Under the pieces are notes generated by a model. The model saw only the letters and a list, made by a program, of their open reading frames with translations, did no database searches and was not told the DNA's origin. Positions 41,397-49,924 of a stretch of DNA of 64,000 bases are shown here, one piece after another. Numbering within the stretch: the stretch's first letter is position 1; every line of letters begins with the position of its first letter. A program made the translations under genes and the position numbers. Origin of the DNA: UBA935 sp031556725 (GTDB lineage Bacteria; Bacillota; Clostridia; Lachnospirales; Lachnospiraceae); NCBI GenBank assembly GCA_031556725.1, contig JAVBSL010000034.1:1-64000 (forward strand), in the 5' to 3' direction.

Positions 41397-42155
41397 ATGG
41401 CTCTATTAGAAGTAACCAATTTAAGTATTTCCTTTGGCGGATTACGCGCCGTTGATGATTTTAATATTTCCATTGAAAAAGGTCAGCTTTATGGCCTAAT
41501 CGGTCCCAACGGTGCCGGTAAGACCACGGTATTTAACCTGCTTACCGGAGTCTATAAGCCGAATGAGGGAATCGTAACACTGGACGGAAAGAATGTTACC
41601 AATTTAAGAACCATCGACATCAATAAAGCAGGTGTTGCCAGAACCTTTCAAAATATTCGGTTATTTAAGGCTCTGACGGTATTGGATAATGTAAAAGTAG
41701 GTTTGCATAACCGCTATCATTATTCGACAATAGAAGGAATATTACGGCTCCCCAACTTTTTTAAGATTGAAAAAATTATGAATGAAAAAGCAATGGAACT
41801 TTTAAAAGTGTTTGATCTGGGTGGCGAAGCGGATTATCTGGCAGCCAATCTGCCATACGGCAAGCAGCGTAAATTGGAGATCGCCAGAGCACTGGCTACG
41901 GATCCTAAATTACTGCTTTTGGACGAACCGGCTGCCGGAATGAACCCCAATGAGACCAAAGAATTGATGGATACCATTCGTTTTGTACGGGATGAATTTG
42001 ATATGACCATCCTTTTAATCGAGCATGATATGAAACTGGTTTCCGGGATATGCGAAGAGCTTACGGTACTGAATTTCGGTAAGGTTCTGATGAACGGCAA
42101 GACGGAAGAGGTCCTTAATGACAGCAGAGTAATTACAGCCTATTTAGGCGAATAG
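41397..42155 (+). CDS. livG: Branched-chain amino acid ABC transporter ATPase LivG
   Basis: ATP-binding subunit (252 aa). It has Walker A GPNGAGKTTVFNLLTG, the Q-loop, Walker B LLLLDEPAAGMNP, and H-loop IEHDM; the LSGGQ signature is degenerate (LPYGKQRKLEIARAL), which is normal for LivG. ATG 41397 has AAGGAGG at 9 bases; the longer frame from 41367 enters livM. Confidence 0.95.
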   Translation: MALLEVTNLSISFGGLRAVDDFNISIEKGQLYGLIGPNGAGKTTVFNLLTGVYKPNEGIVTLDGKNVTNLRTIDINKAGVARTFQNIRLFKALTVLDNVKVGLHNRYHYSTIEGILRLPNFFKIEKIMNEKAMELLKVFDLGGEADYLAANLPYGKQRKLEIARALATDPKLLLLDEPAAGMNPNETKELMDTIRFVRDEFDMTILLIEHDMKLVSGICEELTVLNFGKVLMNGKTEEVLNDSRVITAYLGE

Positions 42156-42171
42156 GAGGAAATAAGTTGCT

Positions 42172-42882
42172 ATGGCAATGTTGGAAATAAAAGATTTAGA
42201 AGTGTATTATGGAGTCATCAAAGCAATTAAGGGAATTTCCTTTGAAGTAAATGAGGGTGAGGTCATTGCCTTAATTGGTGCTAACGGTGCCGGAAAAACC
42301 ACTATTTTGCATACGATTACCGGATTACTGACTCCTAAAAAGGGCAGTATTATCTTTGACGGTGTGGATATCTCTAAAATCAAGAGTCACAAGATCGTAT
42401 CCATGGGAATGGCGCATGTACCGGAGGGCAGAAGAGTATTTGCCCAGCTTTCAGTGCTGCAGAACCTTCTGTTAGGCGCTTATACCCGTAAAGATAAGGG
42501 AGAAATTGAAGAAACCCTGCTGACCATCTATAAACGCTTTCCCCGCCTGGAAGAGCGTAAAAACCAGATGGCCGGAACTTTAAGCGGCGGTGAACAGCAG
42601 ATGTTAGCCATGGGCCGGGCACTGATGTCGCATCCGAAGATTATCCTGATGGATGAACCGTCCATGGGACTATCCCCTATTTTTGTAAATGAAATTTTTG
42701 ATATTATAAAAGAAGTCAGTGCAGGCGGAACAACGGTTCTTTTGGTCGAGCAAAATGCCAAGAAGGCTCTTTCCATTGCCAATCGGGCATATGTCCTGGA
42801 AACCGGCAATATTGCCCTGGAAGGGCCGGCCAGCGAGCTATTAAATAATGATTCTATTAAGAAAGCATATTTAGGCGAATAA
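42172..42882 (+). CDS. livF: Branched-chain amino acid ABC transporter ATPase LivF
   Basis: Second ATP-binding subunit (236 aa). Walker A GANGAGKTTILHTITG, signature GTLSGGEQQMLAMGRALM, Walker B IILMDEPSMGLSP and VEQNAKKAL are all present. AGGAGG is 12 bases before ATG 42172 (15+ to the ATG at 42178). The cytidylate-kinase-like gene follows 16 bases later and is probably cotranscribed. Confidence 0.95.
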   Translation: MAMLEIKDLEVYYGVIKAIKGISFEVNEGEVIALIGANGAGKTTILHTITGLLTPKKGSIIFDGVDISKIKSHKIVSMGMAHVPEGRRVFAQLSVLQNLLLGAYTRKDKGEIEETLLTIYKRFPRLEERKNQMAGTLSGGEQQMLAMGRALMSHPKIILMDEPSMGLSPIFVNEIFDIIKEVSAGGTTVLLVEQNAKKALSIANRAYVLETGNIALEGPASELLNNDSIKKAYLGE

Positions 42883-42898
42883 AACGGGAGGTAAGAGG

Positions 42899-43531
42899 AT
42901 GGATAAAGTAGTAATAACGATTGCAAGACAATATGGAAGCGGCGGACGTACTGTTGGTGAAATGCTGGCGAAAGATCTGGGTATTAAGTATTATGACAAG
43001 GAATTACTCAAGATGGCCTCTGATGAGAGCGGTATCAATGAAAAACTGTTTGAAAATGCTGATGAGAAATTGAAGAGTACCAAACTGTTCAGTATTGCCA
43101 AAAAAGTATACAGCGGTGAATTAATTCCTCCGGAGAGTGATGATTTTACCTCCAATGACAACCTGTTCAACTATCAGGCTAAGATTATCAAGGGACTGGC
43201 TGAAGAAGAATCCTGTGTGATTATCGGAAGATGTGCTGACTATGTGCTAAAAGATTATGGCAATGTGCTGAGTGTATTTATTCATGCACCGGAAGACTTC
43301 TGCATCAATGAAGGGATGAAAAAACTTAGTCTGCCCTTAAAAGAGATAGATAGATACATTGCTAAGACCGATAAAAGAAAAGCAGATTACTATAAGTATT
43401 ATACCGGCCGGGAGTGGACCGACGCCAGAAATTATGACTTGTGTTTAGACAGTTCGAAATTAGGTTTTGAAAAATGTATGGAAGAAATCAAGGCCTATAT
43501 CCGGGTCCGTTTTCCGGATTATAAAATGTAA
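42899..43531 (+). CDS. Cytidylate kinase-like family protein (copy 1)
   Basis: A 210-residue P-loop kinase of the cytidylate-kinase-like family (Pfam PF13189). The start VVITIARQYGSGGRTVGEML carries the GSGG variant of the P-loop, and CVIIGRCADYVL is a second conserved block. True CMP kinase (Cmk) is a different branch, so the substrate is unknown. It sits at the end of the liv operon (16-base gap), and a paralogue lies at 50041-50661. A terminator follows. Confidence 0.85.
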   Translation: MDKVVITIARQYGSGGRTVGEMLAKDLGIKYYDKELLKMASDESGINEKLFENADEKLKSTKLFSIAKKVYSGELIPPESDDFTSNDNLFNYQAKIIKGLAEEESCVIIGRCADYVLKDYGNVLSVFIHAPEDFCINEGMKKLSLPLKEIDRYIAKTDKRKADYYKYYTGREWTDARNYDLCLDSSKLGFEKCMEEIKAYIRVRFPDYKM

Positions 43532-43547
43532 AAATATATAGTATAGT

Positions 43548-43583
43548 AAAACCTCCAAAACATTAAGCTGCTTTGGAGGTTTT
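43548..43583. terminator. Bidirectional terminator between liv operon and lexA
   Basis: AAAACCTCCAAA (43548-43559) pairs perfectly with TTTGGAGGTTTT (43572-43583). Flanking A and T runs make it usable from both converging transcripts. Confidence 0.85.
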
Positions 43584-43587
43584 GATA

Positions 43588-44205
43588 TTAGTGGAATACT
43601 CTGAAAACACCGAACACCTTACCGAGAATCTTACAGTCATCGACAATAATCGGTTCCATGCTGTCATTTTCCGGTTGCAGGCGGATATGTCCGTTTTCTT
43701 TATAAAAAGTCTTCACCGTGGCGGAATCTTCAATTAAGGCAACTGCCATTTCACCATTACGAACAGAATCGCAGATGTTGACAAAAACCTGGTCGCCGTT
43801 TAAAATACCGGCATTAATCATCGAATCGCCTCTTACTTTAAGAATAAAAGATTCCCCAGGCGGAATAACCTCTGCCGGAACAGGGAAATAGCTGTCAATA
43901 TGCTCCTCAGCCAAAATCGGCTGACCGGCAGCAACATATCCCAAAACAGGCAGGCTCACCATCTCGGTACGGATCATCTGAAAACTGTCATCGCAGATCT
44001 CGATGGCACGGGGCTTGGTTGGATCTCGCCGGATATACCCGTTCTTCTCCAGGGTTTCCAGATGGGAGTGGACAGAAGAGGTAGATTTCAGGTTAACTGC
44101 TTCACAAATATCACGCACTGAAGGGGGGTAGCCTCTTTTTAATATCTCATCTTTTATATAATCTAATATTTCCTGTTGTTTCGCTGTAATCTTACCATAA
44201 CCCAT
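43588..44205 (-). CDS. lexA: SOS response repressor LexA
   Basis: Represses DNA-damage genes and cleaves itself when RecA is activated. The N-terminal winged helix (MGYGKITAKQQEILDYI; VNLKSTSSVHSHLETLEK) binds the GAAC-N4-GTTC box. The C-terminal peptidase domain has the cleavage site Ala93-Gly94 (VAAGQP), catalytic Ser128 (RGDSM) and Lys165 (ATVKTF). 205 aa is normal. It diverges from a YneA-like gene, as in Bacillus. Its own promoter (44250-44278) lacks a perfect SOS box; the nearest is 72 bases further, in the divergent promoter. Confidence 0.97.
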   Translation of the reverse strand: MGYGKITAKQQEILDYIKDEILKRGYPPSVRDICEAVNLKSTSSVHSHLETLEKNGYIRRDPTKPRAIEICDDSFQMIRTEMVSLPVLGYVAAGQPILAEEHIDSYFPVPAEVIPPGESFILKVRGDSMINAGILNGDQVFVNICDSVRNGEMAVALIEDSATVKTFYKENGHIRLQPENDSMEPIIVDDCKILGKVFGVFRVFH

Positions 44206-44249
44206 ATATATTATCTTCTCCTTTCATACCACAAACGACTGTTTCTTAT

Positions 44250-44278
44250 ATAATAACATAGCTGCCTTCAAAAAGCAA
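44250..44278 (-). promoter_or_regulatory. Promoter of lexA
   Basis: On the minus strand TTGCTT (44278-44273), 17-base spacer, and TATTAT (44255-44250) with an extended TG (TGTTATTAT). Confidence 0.6.
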
Positions 44279-44310
44279 ACATATATTCCAAATATTTGTT
44301 CGATTTTCTC

Positions 44311-44339
44311 TTGACAAAAGAATATACGTTCGATATAAT
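44311..44339 (+). promoter_or_regulatory. Consensus promoter of the YneA-like gene
   Basis: Perfect TTGACA (44311-44316), 17-base spacer, perfect TATAAT (44334-44339). Such a strong promoter needs the tight repression offered by the adjoining SOS boxes. Confidence 0.9.
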
Positions 44340-44349
44340 CAAAACATAA

Positions 44350-44363
44350 CGAACGAACGTTCG
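44350..44363. promoter_or_regulatory. Perfect LexA (SOS) box
   Basis: CGAACGAACGTTCG is a full palindrome matching the Gram-positive LexA consensus and lies just after the predicted transcription start of the YneA-like gene. Confidence 0.88.
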
Positions 44364-44375
44364 CAACAAATGTTC
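44364..44375. promoter_or_regulatory. Second, weaker LexA box
   Basis: CAACAAATGTTC differs from GAAC-N4-GTTC in one base and directly abuts the perfect box, so two LexA dimers may bind side by side. Confidence 0.45.
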
Positions 44376-44392
44376 TGTACGGAGGAGATATT

Positions 44393-44779
44393 ATGGACAG
44401 CACAGCATTATCATTATATAAGAGCGATATGAGAAGATTGCGGAATAAGAGAAGAAGACAGCAGGAACTGAAACGTAACCTTATGATGGGCATTATTACC
44501 TGTATTTTAATTGTATCACTGTCAATTGCTTTTGGAAGCATTCTGGTTCATGCGCAATCAGGTGATGCAGAGCAGTCCTATAAATATTATACCAGTATAG
44601 AAGTACAGCATGGCGAAACGATGTGGTCTATTGCTCGGAATAATCTTGACCCTGATCACTATATTGATATTCAGACTTATATTCAGGAAGTAGTGCAGAT
44701 CAATAACCTTACCGATGATCAGATTGTTGCCGGACAGTACTTGATTATTCCATATTATTCTTCGGAATTTGTCGGATGA
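44393..44779 (+). CDS. YneA-like LysM cell-division inhibitor
   Basis: A 128-residue protein with a basic cytoplasmic N-terminus, one transmembrane helix (about 32-50) and an extracytoplasmic LysM domain (about 62-120; VQHGETMWSIARNN and VAGQYLIIP). In B. subtilis, YneA has this layout, is SOS-induced from a promoter divergent to lexA, and delays septation after DNA damage. The layout and two LexA boxes here support the same role. A GGAGG site lies 7 bases upstream. The sequence itself is little conserved, so the identification leans on context. Confidence 0.85.
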   Translation: MDSTALSLYKSDMRRLRNKRRRQQELKRNLMMGIITCILIVSLSIAFGSILVHAQSGDAEQSYKYYTSIEVQHGETMWSIARNNLDPDHYIDIQTYIQEVVQINNLTDDQIVAGQYLIIPYYSSEFVG

Positions 44780-44802
44780 TTGAGATACCATATTTCCATT
44801 TC

Positions 44803-45855
44803 TTATTTTTCTCTAAGCTTTACAACATTAGCTGCTTTTCGGCGGCGCTCATCCTCAAGGGCTGCATAATGCTTTTTAGTGGTATTAACATCTTTATGCC
44901 CTAAAACATCGGCAACCAGATAAATATCCCCTGTTTCACGATATAAAGAGGTTCCATAGGTGCTTCGTAGCTTATGGGGAGTGATTTTCTTTAAAGTGGT
45001 AACCGTCTGGGCATATTTTTTAACTAAATTCTCTACCGAACGAACTGTAATCCGTCGGTTTTGTAAGGAGAGAAATAGGGCATTTTCATGACCGGAAAGA
45101 GGAATAACATGGTGTCTTTTCTCCAGATAATCATGCAAAGCATCCTCTACTTCCTCACCAAAATAGACAATTGCTTCAAAACCGCCTTTTCTGCGAATTT
45201 TAATGCCATTATTTTTAAAATCCACATCTTCAATATTTAATCCCACGCATTCCGAAACACGAATGCCGGTTCCCAATAAAAGAGTAAGGAGAGCAGTATC
45301 CCGTACTTTGGTTTTTTCGTGATATTTCAATTGACTTTTGGTAAGATTGGTTCCATCCTCTACCTGATCCAATAAAATGGCCACCTCATCTGCATCCAGC
45401 CTGACAATTTCTTTTGCATGACGCTTAGGCAAAGGAACCAGAGCGGCCGGATTGGTCTGGATTAATTCAGTCTGAAAAAAGTAGTTGTAAAAACTGCGCA
45501 GAGCTGCAAGTTTTCTGGCCTTTCCACGTTCATCATTGGTAATTTCTTTACCGTCTTTTTCATACAAGGTTATGTAGTCCAGATATTCTTCAATATCTTC
45601 CCGTTTTATTTGATCCAGAATATCCAGGGGAAATGCTTCTATTTCTATTTTCTTACAATAACTGTTGGTTTTGTGCATATATTCAAAAAATACCCGAATA
45701 TCATAGGCATAAGCAAGCCGGGTTCGAGAAGATGTGTATTCCTGAATACCTCTGAAAAACTGTTTGCAAAAAGAGGGAAGAGTATCCAGAACATTGCGCA
45801 TCTTCATTGTGTTAATCTTATTTTGTTCTTCGTGATAATTTTTGTTATTTTCCAA
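44803..45855 (-). CDS. Tyrosine recombinase (XerC/XerD-like)
   Basis: Site-specific recombinase of about 350 aa with an N-terminal SAM-like core-binding domain (YTSSRTRLAYAYDIRVFF) and a C-terminal catalytic domain. The catalytic residues are R in GTGIRVSECVGL, H-x-x-R in TPHKLRSTYGTSLY, H/W position in LGHKDVNTTKKHY and the final Tyr. A chromosome-dimer resolution or similar housekeeping role is likelier than phage integration: there is no excisionase, att-like repeat or phage gene nearby. The start is uncertain: TTG 45855 overlaps the ttcA-like stop, ATG 45807 lacks a ribosome-binding site, and the frame extends to ATG 45930. Confidence 0.82.
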   Translation of the reverse strand: MENNKNYHEEQNKINTMKMRNVLDTLPSFCKQFFRGIQEYTSSRTRLAYAYDIRVFFEYMHKTNSYCKKIEIEAFPLDILDQIKREDIEEYLDYITLYEKDGKEITNDERGKARKLAALRSFYNYFFQTELIQTNPAALVPLPKRHAKEIVRLDADEVAILLDQVEDGTNLTKSQLKYHEKTKVRDTALLTLLLGTGIRVSECVGLNIEDVDFKNNGIKIRRKGGFEAIVYFGEEVEDALHDYLEKRHHVIPLSGHENALFLSLQNRRITVRSVENLVKKYAQTVTTLKKITPHKLRSTYGTSLYRETGDIYLVADVLGHKDVNTTKKHYAALEDERRRKAANVVKLREK

Positions 45856-46573
45856 AATAATTCTGCCATCCTTCCATTTGTCCCCGCTGGATTGCGGTAA
45901 ACATCCGCTCTTTAACACCGGGATTTTCACTGTTTAATGATTTTAAGAGGTTCTTAACATATTCTCGTTTGGTGTAACCATCCACCGGACAGGGGCTTTT
46001 TACAACAGGAACATCGTAAGACTTGACAAAACCGATTACATCGGCTTCGTTCATATACATTAAAGGCCGAATAACTTTTAAATCCATTCGGTCTAAATAG
46101 GTAACAGGAGAGAAGGTATGGAAACGTCCTTCAAAAATAAGCGAGAGCAGCATGGTTTCCACCACGTCATCTTTGTGATGGGCATAAGCAACTTTGTTGC
46201 AGCCAGCAGCCTTAATTGCTTCGTTTAAGGCACCTTTCCGCATCTTTGCACAAAGTGAGCAGGGATTGCTTTCCTTGCGGTCCTGAAACACAATATTAGC
46301 AATATCCGTTTTAACAATGGTATATGTTACCTCCAGCGATTTGCATAACTCTTTAATTTTTTCCAAATTAAGATTGTCAAATCCTAAATCAACCGTAACC
46401 GCATGTATATCAAACTTTTTAGGATAAAAGCGCCGCAGACCATGGAGAGCATAAAGTAGGGTGAGACTGTCTTTACCACCGGATATTCCGATTGCTATTT
46501 TGTCATTTTCTTCGATCATATGATAATCATCTATGGCTTTTCGCACATAACTTAAGACTTGTTGCAGCTTCAT
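45845..46573 (-). CDS. TtcA/TilS-family PP-loop tRNA-modifying ATPase
   Basis: A 242-residue N-type ATP pyrophosphatase, most like TtcA (tRNA 2-thiocytidine-32 synthetase). The PP-loop is GISGGKDSLTLLYAL. A Cys pair is in PCSLCAKMRKG, and another Cys is in VVKSPCPVDG, matching the three cysteines that hold the iron-sulfur cluster in TtcA. HHKDDVVETMLL is also typical. A TilS role is unlikely because the C-terminal TilS domains are missing. It overlaps the start of the xer gene downstream. Confidence 0.85.
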   Translation of the reverse strand: MKLQQVLSYVRKAIDDYHMIEENDKIAIGISGGKDSLTLLYALHGLRRFYPKKFDIHAVTVDLGFDNLNLEKIKELCKSLEVTYTIVKTDIANIVFQDRKESNPCSLCAKMRKGALNEAIKAAGCNKVAYAHHKDDVVETMLLSLIFEGRFHTFSPVTYLDRMDLKVIRPLMYMNEADVIGFVKSYDVPVVKSPCPVDGYTKREYVKNLLKSLNSENPGVKERMFTAIQRGQMEGWQNYFGK

Positions 46574-46656
46574 TTTTTCAAGTAAACCTTTCTGTCATTT
46601 CTTACTATTTTATCATAGCCATATTTTAAAATCCACTTGAATTATCGAGGAATAGA

Positions 46657-46685
46657 TTGATATATACAACTTTATTTGTTAGAAT
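46657..46685 (+). promoter_or_regulatory. Promoter of the AI-2E transporter operon
   Basis: TTGATA (46657-46662), 17-base spacer, TAGAAT (46680-46685) with an extended TG (TGTTAGAAT). Confidence 0.65.
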
Positions 46686-46720
46686 AGATAGCAAAGTGAA
46701 TTGAAGGAGCCAGGATTATT

Positions 46721-48061
46721 ATGAAATTTCGTCCGGATAAAAAATATATTTATATCGGAATCATTGCACTAGGTGTAATTGTCGGCAGTATCTGCTTTTA
46801 TTACCTCTTATTTTATGGAACACGATTTAATTATACGCTGAAAACTCTTTCCAAGATTGCCATGCCGATTATTTATGGTATTGTATTTGCCTATCTGCTC
46901 ACCCCGGTGGTCAATAGGTTGGAAAGCAGAGCATTGTACCCCTTAATGGATAAATGCAAAATGGCAATAACATCAAAAAAGAAAAAACTCGCAAGAGCCC
47001 TATCCATCATCATTACAATGGCAATTGTGCTTCTGGTTATTTATGGTTTTTTTGCGTTGGTTATTCCCCAATTGGTCAGAAGTGTTACCAGCATTTCCAT
47101 TCAAATGCCGATTTTTGTTGAGACAATAACCAGGTGGGGAAATAAATTCTGGGCCGATAATCCGGATATTATGACTTTTATTCAGGATACTATTGCAAAA
47201 TATTCAGTGGAAATTAATAAATACCTGAATGACAGTATCATTCCACAAATGGAAACAGTGGTAATATCGGTTTCACGTAGCTTGATTAGCGTTTTTCAGG
47301 TTTTATGGAATTTTCTGATTGGAATTATTATTTCATGCTATGTATTATATAATAAGGAATTGTTTGCCGGACAAGCAAAAAAAATTGTTTATGCTTTATT
47401 TAAAACAGGCGTTGCTAATACTATAATTAAAAACTGCCGTTTTACCAGCAAAACTTTTATCGGCTTTATCGGCGGTAAGATTATTGATTCCATAATTATC
47501 GGTATTCTTTGCTTCGCCGGCACCAGTCTAATGCAGACCCCTTATGCAGTGCTTGTGAGTGTGATTGTTGGTGTAACCAATATTATTCCATTTTTTGGAC
47601 CTTACCTGGGTGCCATACCCAGTGCATTTTTGATTTTGATGGTAAATCCGTTAAAATGCCTGTATTTTGTGCTTTTTATCATTGTTTTGCAACAGTTTGA
47701 CGGCAATTTTCTGGGTCCCAAGATTTTGGGCGAATCAACCGGTTTGTCAGGTTTTTGGGTTATTTTTTCCATCACCATTTTTGGCGGTGTGTTCGGAATT
47801 CTCGGGATGATTATCGGTGTTCCTATTTTTGCGGTTTTGTATGCCGGAGTAAAAGGCTATATTAATCAAAAATTGAAGAATAAGGGCTTATCCGATGACA
47901 CAGGTGCTTATCTGGATGTGGGTTCTATAGAGGATGATGTTTTTATCAAATACCAGCCGGATAAAAAGAAAAACCGGACTTTTTTTAGCACAAAAGAAGC
48001 TAACAATACTTCAGAATCCCAAAAAGAAGCTGAAAATCAAAAAAGTAAGGAGCAGTCATGA
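46721..48061 (+). CDS. AI-2E family transporter
   Basis: A 446-residue polytopic membrane protein (about eight helices) of the AI-2E/UPF0118 family. Members include Na+/H+ antiporters and a putative AI-2 exporter, so the name does not fix the substrate. Family features are KIAMPIIYGIVFAYLLTPVV near the N-terminus, GVTNIIPFFGPYLGAIPS and the GPKILGESTGLSGFWVIFSI region. A charged, Lys/Glu-rich cytoplasmic tail (about 390-446) is typical of Gram-positive members. It overlaps dtd by 4 bases. Confidence 0.9.
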   Translation: MKFRPDKKYIYIGIIALGVIVGSICFYYLLFYGTRFNYTLKTLSKIAMPIIYGIVFAYLLTPVVNRLESRALYPLMDKCKMAITSKKKKLARALSIIITMAIVLLVIYGFFALVIPQLVRSVTSISIQMPIFVETITRWGNKFWADNPDIMTFIQDTIAKYSVEINKYLNDSIIPQMETVVISVSRSLISVFQVLWNFLIGIIISCYVLYNKELFAGQAKKIVYALFKTGVANTIIKNCRFTSKTFIGFIGGKIIDSIIIGILCFAGTSLMQTPYAVLVSVIVGVTNIIPFFGPYLGAIPSAFLILMVNPLKCLYFVLFIIVLQQFDGNFLGPKILGESTGLSGFWVIFSITIFGGVFGILGMIIGVPIFAVLYAGVKGYINQKLKNKGLSDDTGAYLDVGSIEDDVFIKYQPDKKKNRTFFSTKEANNTSESQKEAENQKSKEQS

Positions 48062-48507
48062 AATTTGTCATACAGCGGGTTAGTCAGGCAGCGGTAACGG
48101 TAGAAGAGCAGCAGATAGGTGTTATCGGAAACGGTTTGCTTGTGCTGGTTGGCATCAGCAATTCCGACAATCAACAAATTGCGGATAAAATGATAAAAAA
48201 ACTTATTCAGCTACGGATTTTTGAGGATGCTGATGGAAAAACTAATCTGGATTTGAAAACCGTTAGCGGCGAAATGTTAATTATTTCACAATTCACATTA
48301 TATGCCAATTGCAAAAAAGGTAATCGTCCATCCTTTATTGAGGCAGGAACACCCGATATGGCAGATTCTTTGTATCAATATATCATTGGCGAGTGCAAAA
48401 AAGAAATTTCAGTGGTTCAATCCGGTGAGTTTGGTGCTGATATGAAGGTATCGTTGATCAATGATGGTCCATTTACCATTATATTGGATTCGGATGATAT
48501 TATGTAA
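48058..48507 (+). CDS. dtd: D-aminoacyl-tRNA deacylase
   Basis: Removes D-amino acids (and Gly from tRNA-Ala) wrongly attached to tRNA, working in the cytoplasm. The full-length 149-aa protein has MKFVIQRVSQAAVTVE, the active-site SQFTLYANCKKGNRPSF and the C-terminal NDGPFTI motif. It forms an operon with the AI-2E transporter (ATGA overlap). Confidence 0.96.
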   Translation: MKFVIQRVSQAAVTVEEQQIGVIGNGLLVLVGISNSDNQQIADKMIKKLIQLRIFEDADGKTNLDLKTVSGEMLIISQFTLYANCKKGNRPSFIEAGTPDMADSLYQYIIGECKKEISVVQSGEFGADMKVSLINDGPFTIILDSDDIM

Positions 48508-48528
48508 TTAAAGAAAGGATTCGCCTAT

Positions 48529-48804
48529 ATGAATAATACTTTAATTGTCCTCATTGTTATTTTGGTGGCCGCCATCTATATATACACCTTTTTTCTTTTG
48601 CGAAAAGGCCGCAGAAAGACAAAGAAAAAACAAGATACTTATCAATCCCAAATATCATATCAAAAACGCATCAACAACCCTAAAGAGACCTTGGAAAATA
48701 CCAACAACCGTTATAATAATTATGTTACTAAATATAACAGCCAGGAGGATTACCGTGAAGTAATCCCTTCCAAAACTGATAAAATACCCGAAGAAAGGCC
48801 GTAA
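48529..48804 (+). CDS. Small membrane-anchored basic protein, unknown
   Basis: A 91-residue protein with an N-terminal transmembrane helix (about 4-22), a stop-transfer cluster (RKGRRKTKKKQ) and a polar, Asn/Lys-rich tail predicted to be cytoplasmic. No domain is recognised. It follows dtd by 21 bases with GAAAGGAT as ribosome-binding site, so it is probably the last gene of the operon. Confidence 0.65.
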   Translation: MNNTLIVLIVILVAAIYIYTFFLLRKGRRKTKKKQDTYQSQISYQKRINNPKETLENTNNRYNNYVTKYNSQEDYREVIPSKTDKIPEERP

Positions 48805-48855
48805 TATGGCGCCTTATTAAAAGTTTTCAAAAAAATCAAATTGACCAAAAAACAA

Positions 48856-48895
48856 GCCAACTATTCGTTAAACTATGGTTTTGCGAATAGTTGGC
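48856..48895. terminator. Terminator between convergent units
   Basis: GCCAACTATTCG (48856-48867) pairs perfectly with CGAATAGTTGGC (48884-48895), 12 base pairs with a 16-base loop. On the minus strand the stem is followed by TTGTTTTTT, so it best serves the minus-strand gene at 48924. Confidence 0.8.
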
Positions 48896-48923
48896 CCTAT
48901 CTTTATTAATCATCTCAACCAAG

Positions 48924-49328
48924 TTATGCTCCCATATTACCATCAGAAACTAACCATGTTTTTCCGTCTTCCATGTCTGTACAAAAATACATTTGACCCA
49001 AACTTAGAGTGTTGTACTTGATAAGAACCTTGCGAACTAATTTTAAAGTTTTTTTATCTCCAGCGATTGACAGTTTGAAAATTCGTTCGCGCATTCTTAA
49101 AATATGTTCCGCAAATTCTGACAGCATATCTGATGTCAGATTTGTTTCATATAAATCAATCATTATTCTACGTTTTTCAGGAGATTTCATAATAAAGGTT
49201 TCTTCCTGTTTCATCATATTCATTAGTGCATTCATATCATCGAAATAACTTCCGTAATGAATTCCGTGAAAATAGCCTCCCTTATAATAATAGGGGCTTA
49301 ACGCACCACTAGGTGACATTTGCAACAT
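48924..49328 (-). CDS. Unknown protein in an operon with PadR
   Basis: A 134-residue soluble protein. It has an aromatic/Gly-rich N-terminus (SPYYYKGGYFHGIHYGSYF) and a C-terminal domain with alternating strands and helices (RRIMIDLYETNLTSDMLSEF, then KLSIAGDKKTLKLVRKVLIK), vaguely like a STAS or stress-response fold. I do not recognise the family. It follows padR by 29 bases with AAGAGGTGTGCT as ribosome-binding site, so it is likely controlled by that regulator. Confidence 0.6.
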   Translation of the reverse strand: MLQMSPSGALSPYYYKGGYFHGIHYGSYFDDMNALMNMMKQEETFIMKSPEKRRIMIDLYETNLTSDMLSEFAEHILRMRERIFKLSIAGDKKTLKLVRKVLIKYNTLSLGQMYFCTDMEDGKTWLVSDGNMGA

Positions 49329-49357
49329 AGCACACCTCTTCTTTCATTTGATTGGTT

Positions 49358-49909
49358 TTATCCATTTTTATCACCTTTAACAAGCTCCTCTAATGGATTT
49401 CCGACTCTAATATGTTGACACCACTGGATGGTTGCCTGTGTAATATAAATGCCATAGTAAAGTGTGGATAATTTGTAATAAAAATCGTCCTTGTTTTCCA
49501 GCTTATCAAAATTATTTGCTAAGGACTGAAGTTTCCACAAATAGTTTGTATTATTGATTTCGTATTCAAGCAATTGCCGGTTGCGTATGTCCGCAGGTAA
49601 TTTATCAAAAAAATATACTTTTGCCAAATGTGTATTGGTACCATCAAGCACATTCATTGGTGATACCAGCCAGTTCAAAAACCTTTCTGTACCTTGTTCA
49701 GTGCTTTTATAAAAGATCTTCTGTCTGCCGCCCAGGGGCTTTTCGTTCATGATTAAATAACCTTTTTCGGTCATCTTTTTTAGTGCCGGGTAAAGACTTC
49801 CGAAACTGGCTTTATAGAAAACACCTATACCATTTTCTATGTATTTTTTGATGTCATAACCAGTTAAGTCATCCCCCTGCACCATACCCAGAATAAAATA
49901 ATCTAACAC
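49358..49909 (-). CDS. PadR family transcriptional regulator
   Basis: A 183-residue PadR regulator. The N-terminal winged helix reads LDYFILGMVQGDDLTGYDIK, SFGSLYPALKKMTEKGYLI and the wing GGRQKIFYKSTEQG; the C-terminal Vir_reg-type helices form the dimer. PadR proteins usually repress their own promoter and a linked gene in response to a small molecule. GTG 49909 is chosen because AGAGGTG lies 5 bases before it; the upstream ATG at 49960 falls inside the promoter. The downstream gene (48924) is the probable target. Confidence 0.88.
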   Translation of the reverse strand: MLDYFILGMVQGDDLTGYDIKKYIENGIGVFYKASFGSLYPALKKMTEKGYLIMNEKPLGGRQKIFYKSTEQGTERFLNWLVSPMNVLDGTNTHLAKVYFFDKLPADIRNRQLLEYEINNTNYLWKLQSLANNFDKLENKDDFYYKLSTLYYGIYITQATIQWCQHIRVGNPLEELVKGDKNG

Positions 49910-49924
49910 AAAATCACCTCTTTC

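Noticed and set aside
44803..45930. Tyrosine recombinase as the sign of a mobile element or prophage
   Set aside because: No excisionase, phage or conjugation genes, no att-like direct repeats, and the neighbours (ttcA-like, lexA, dtd) are housekeeping genes. It reads as a XerC/D-type resident recombinase.
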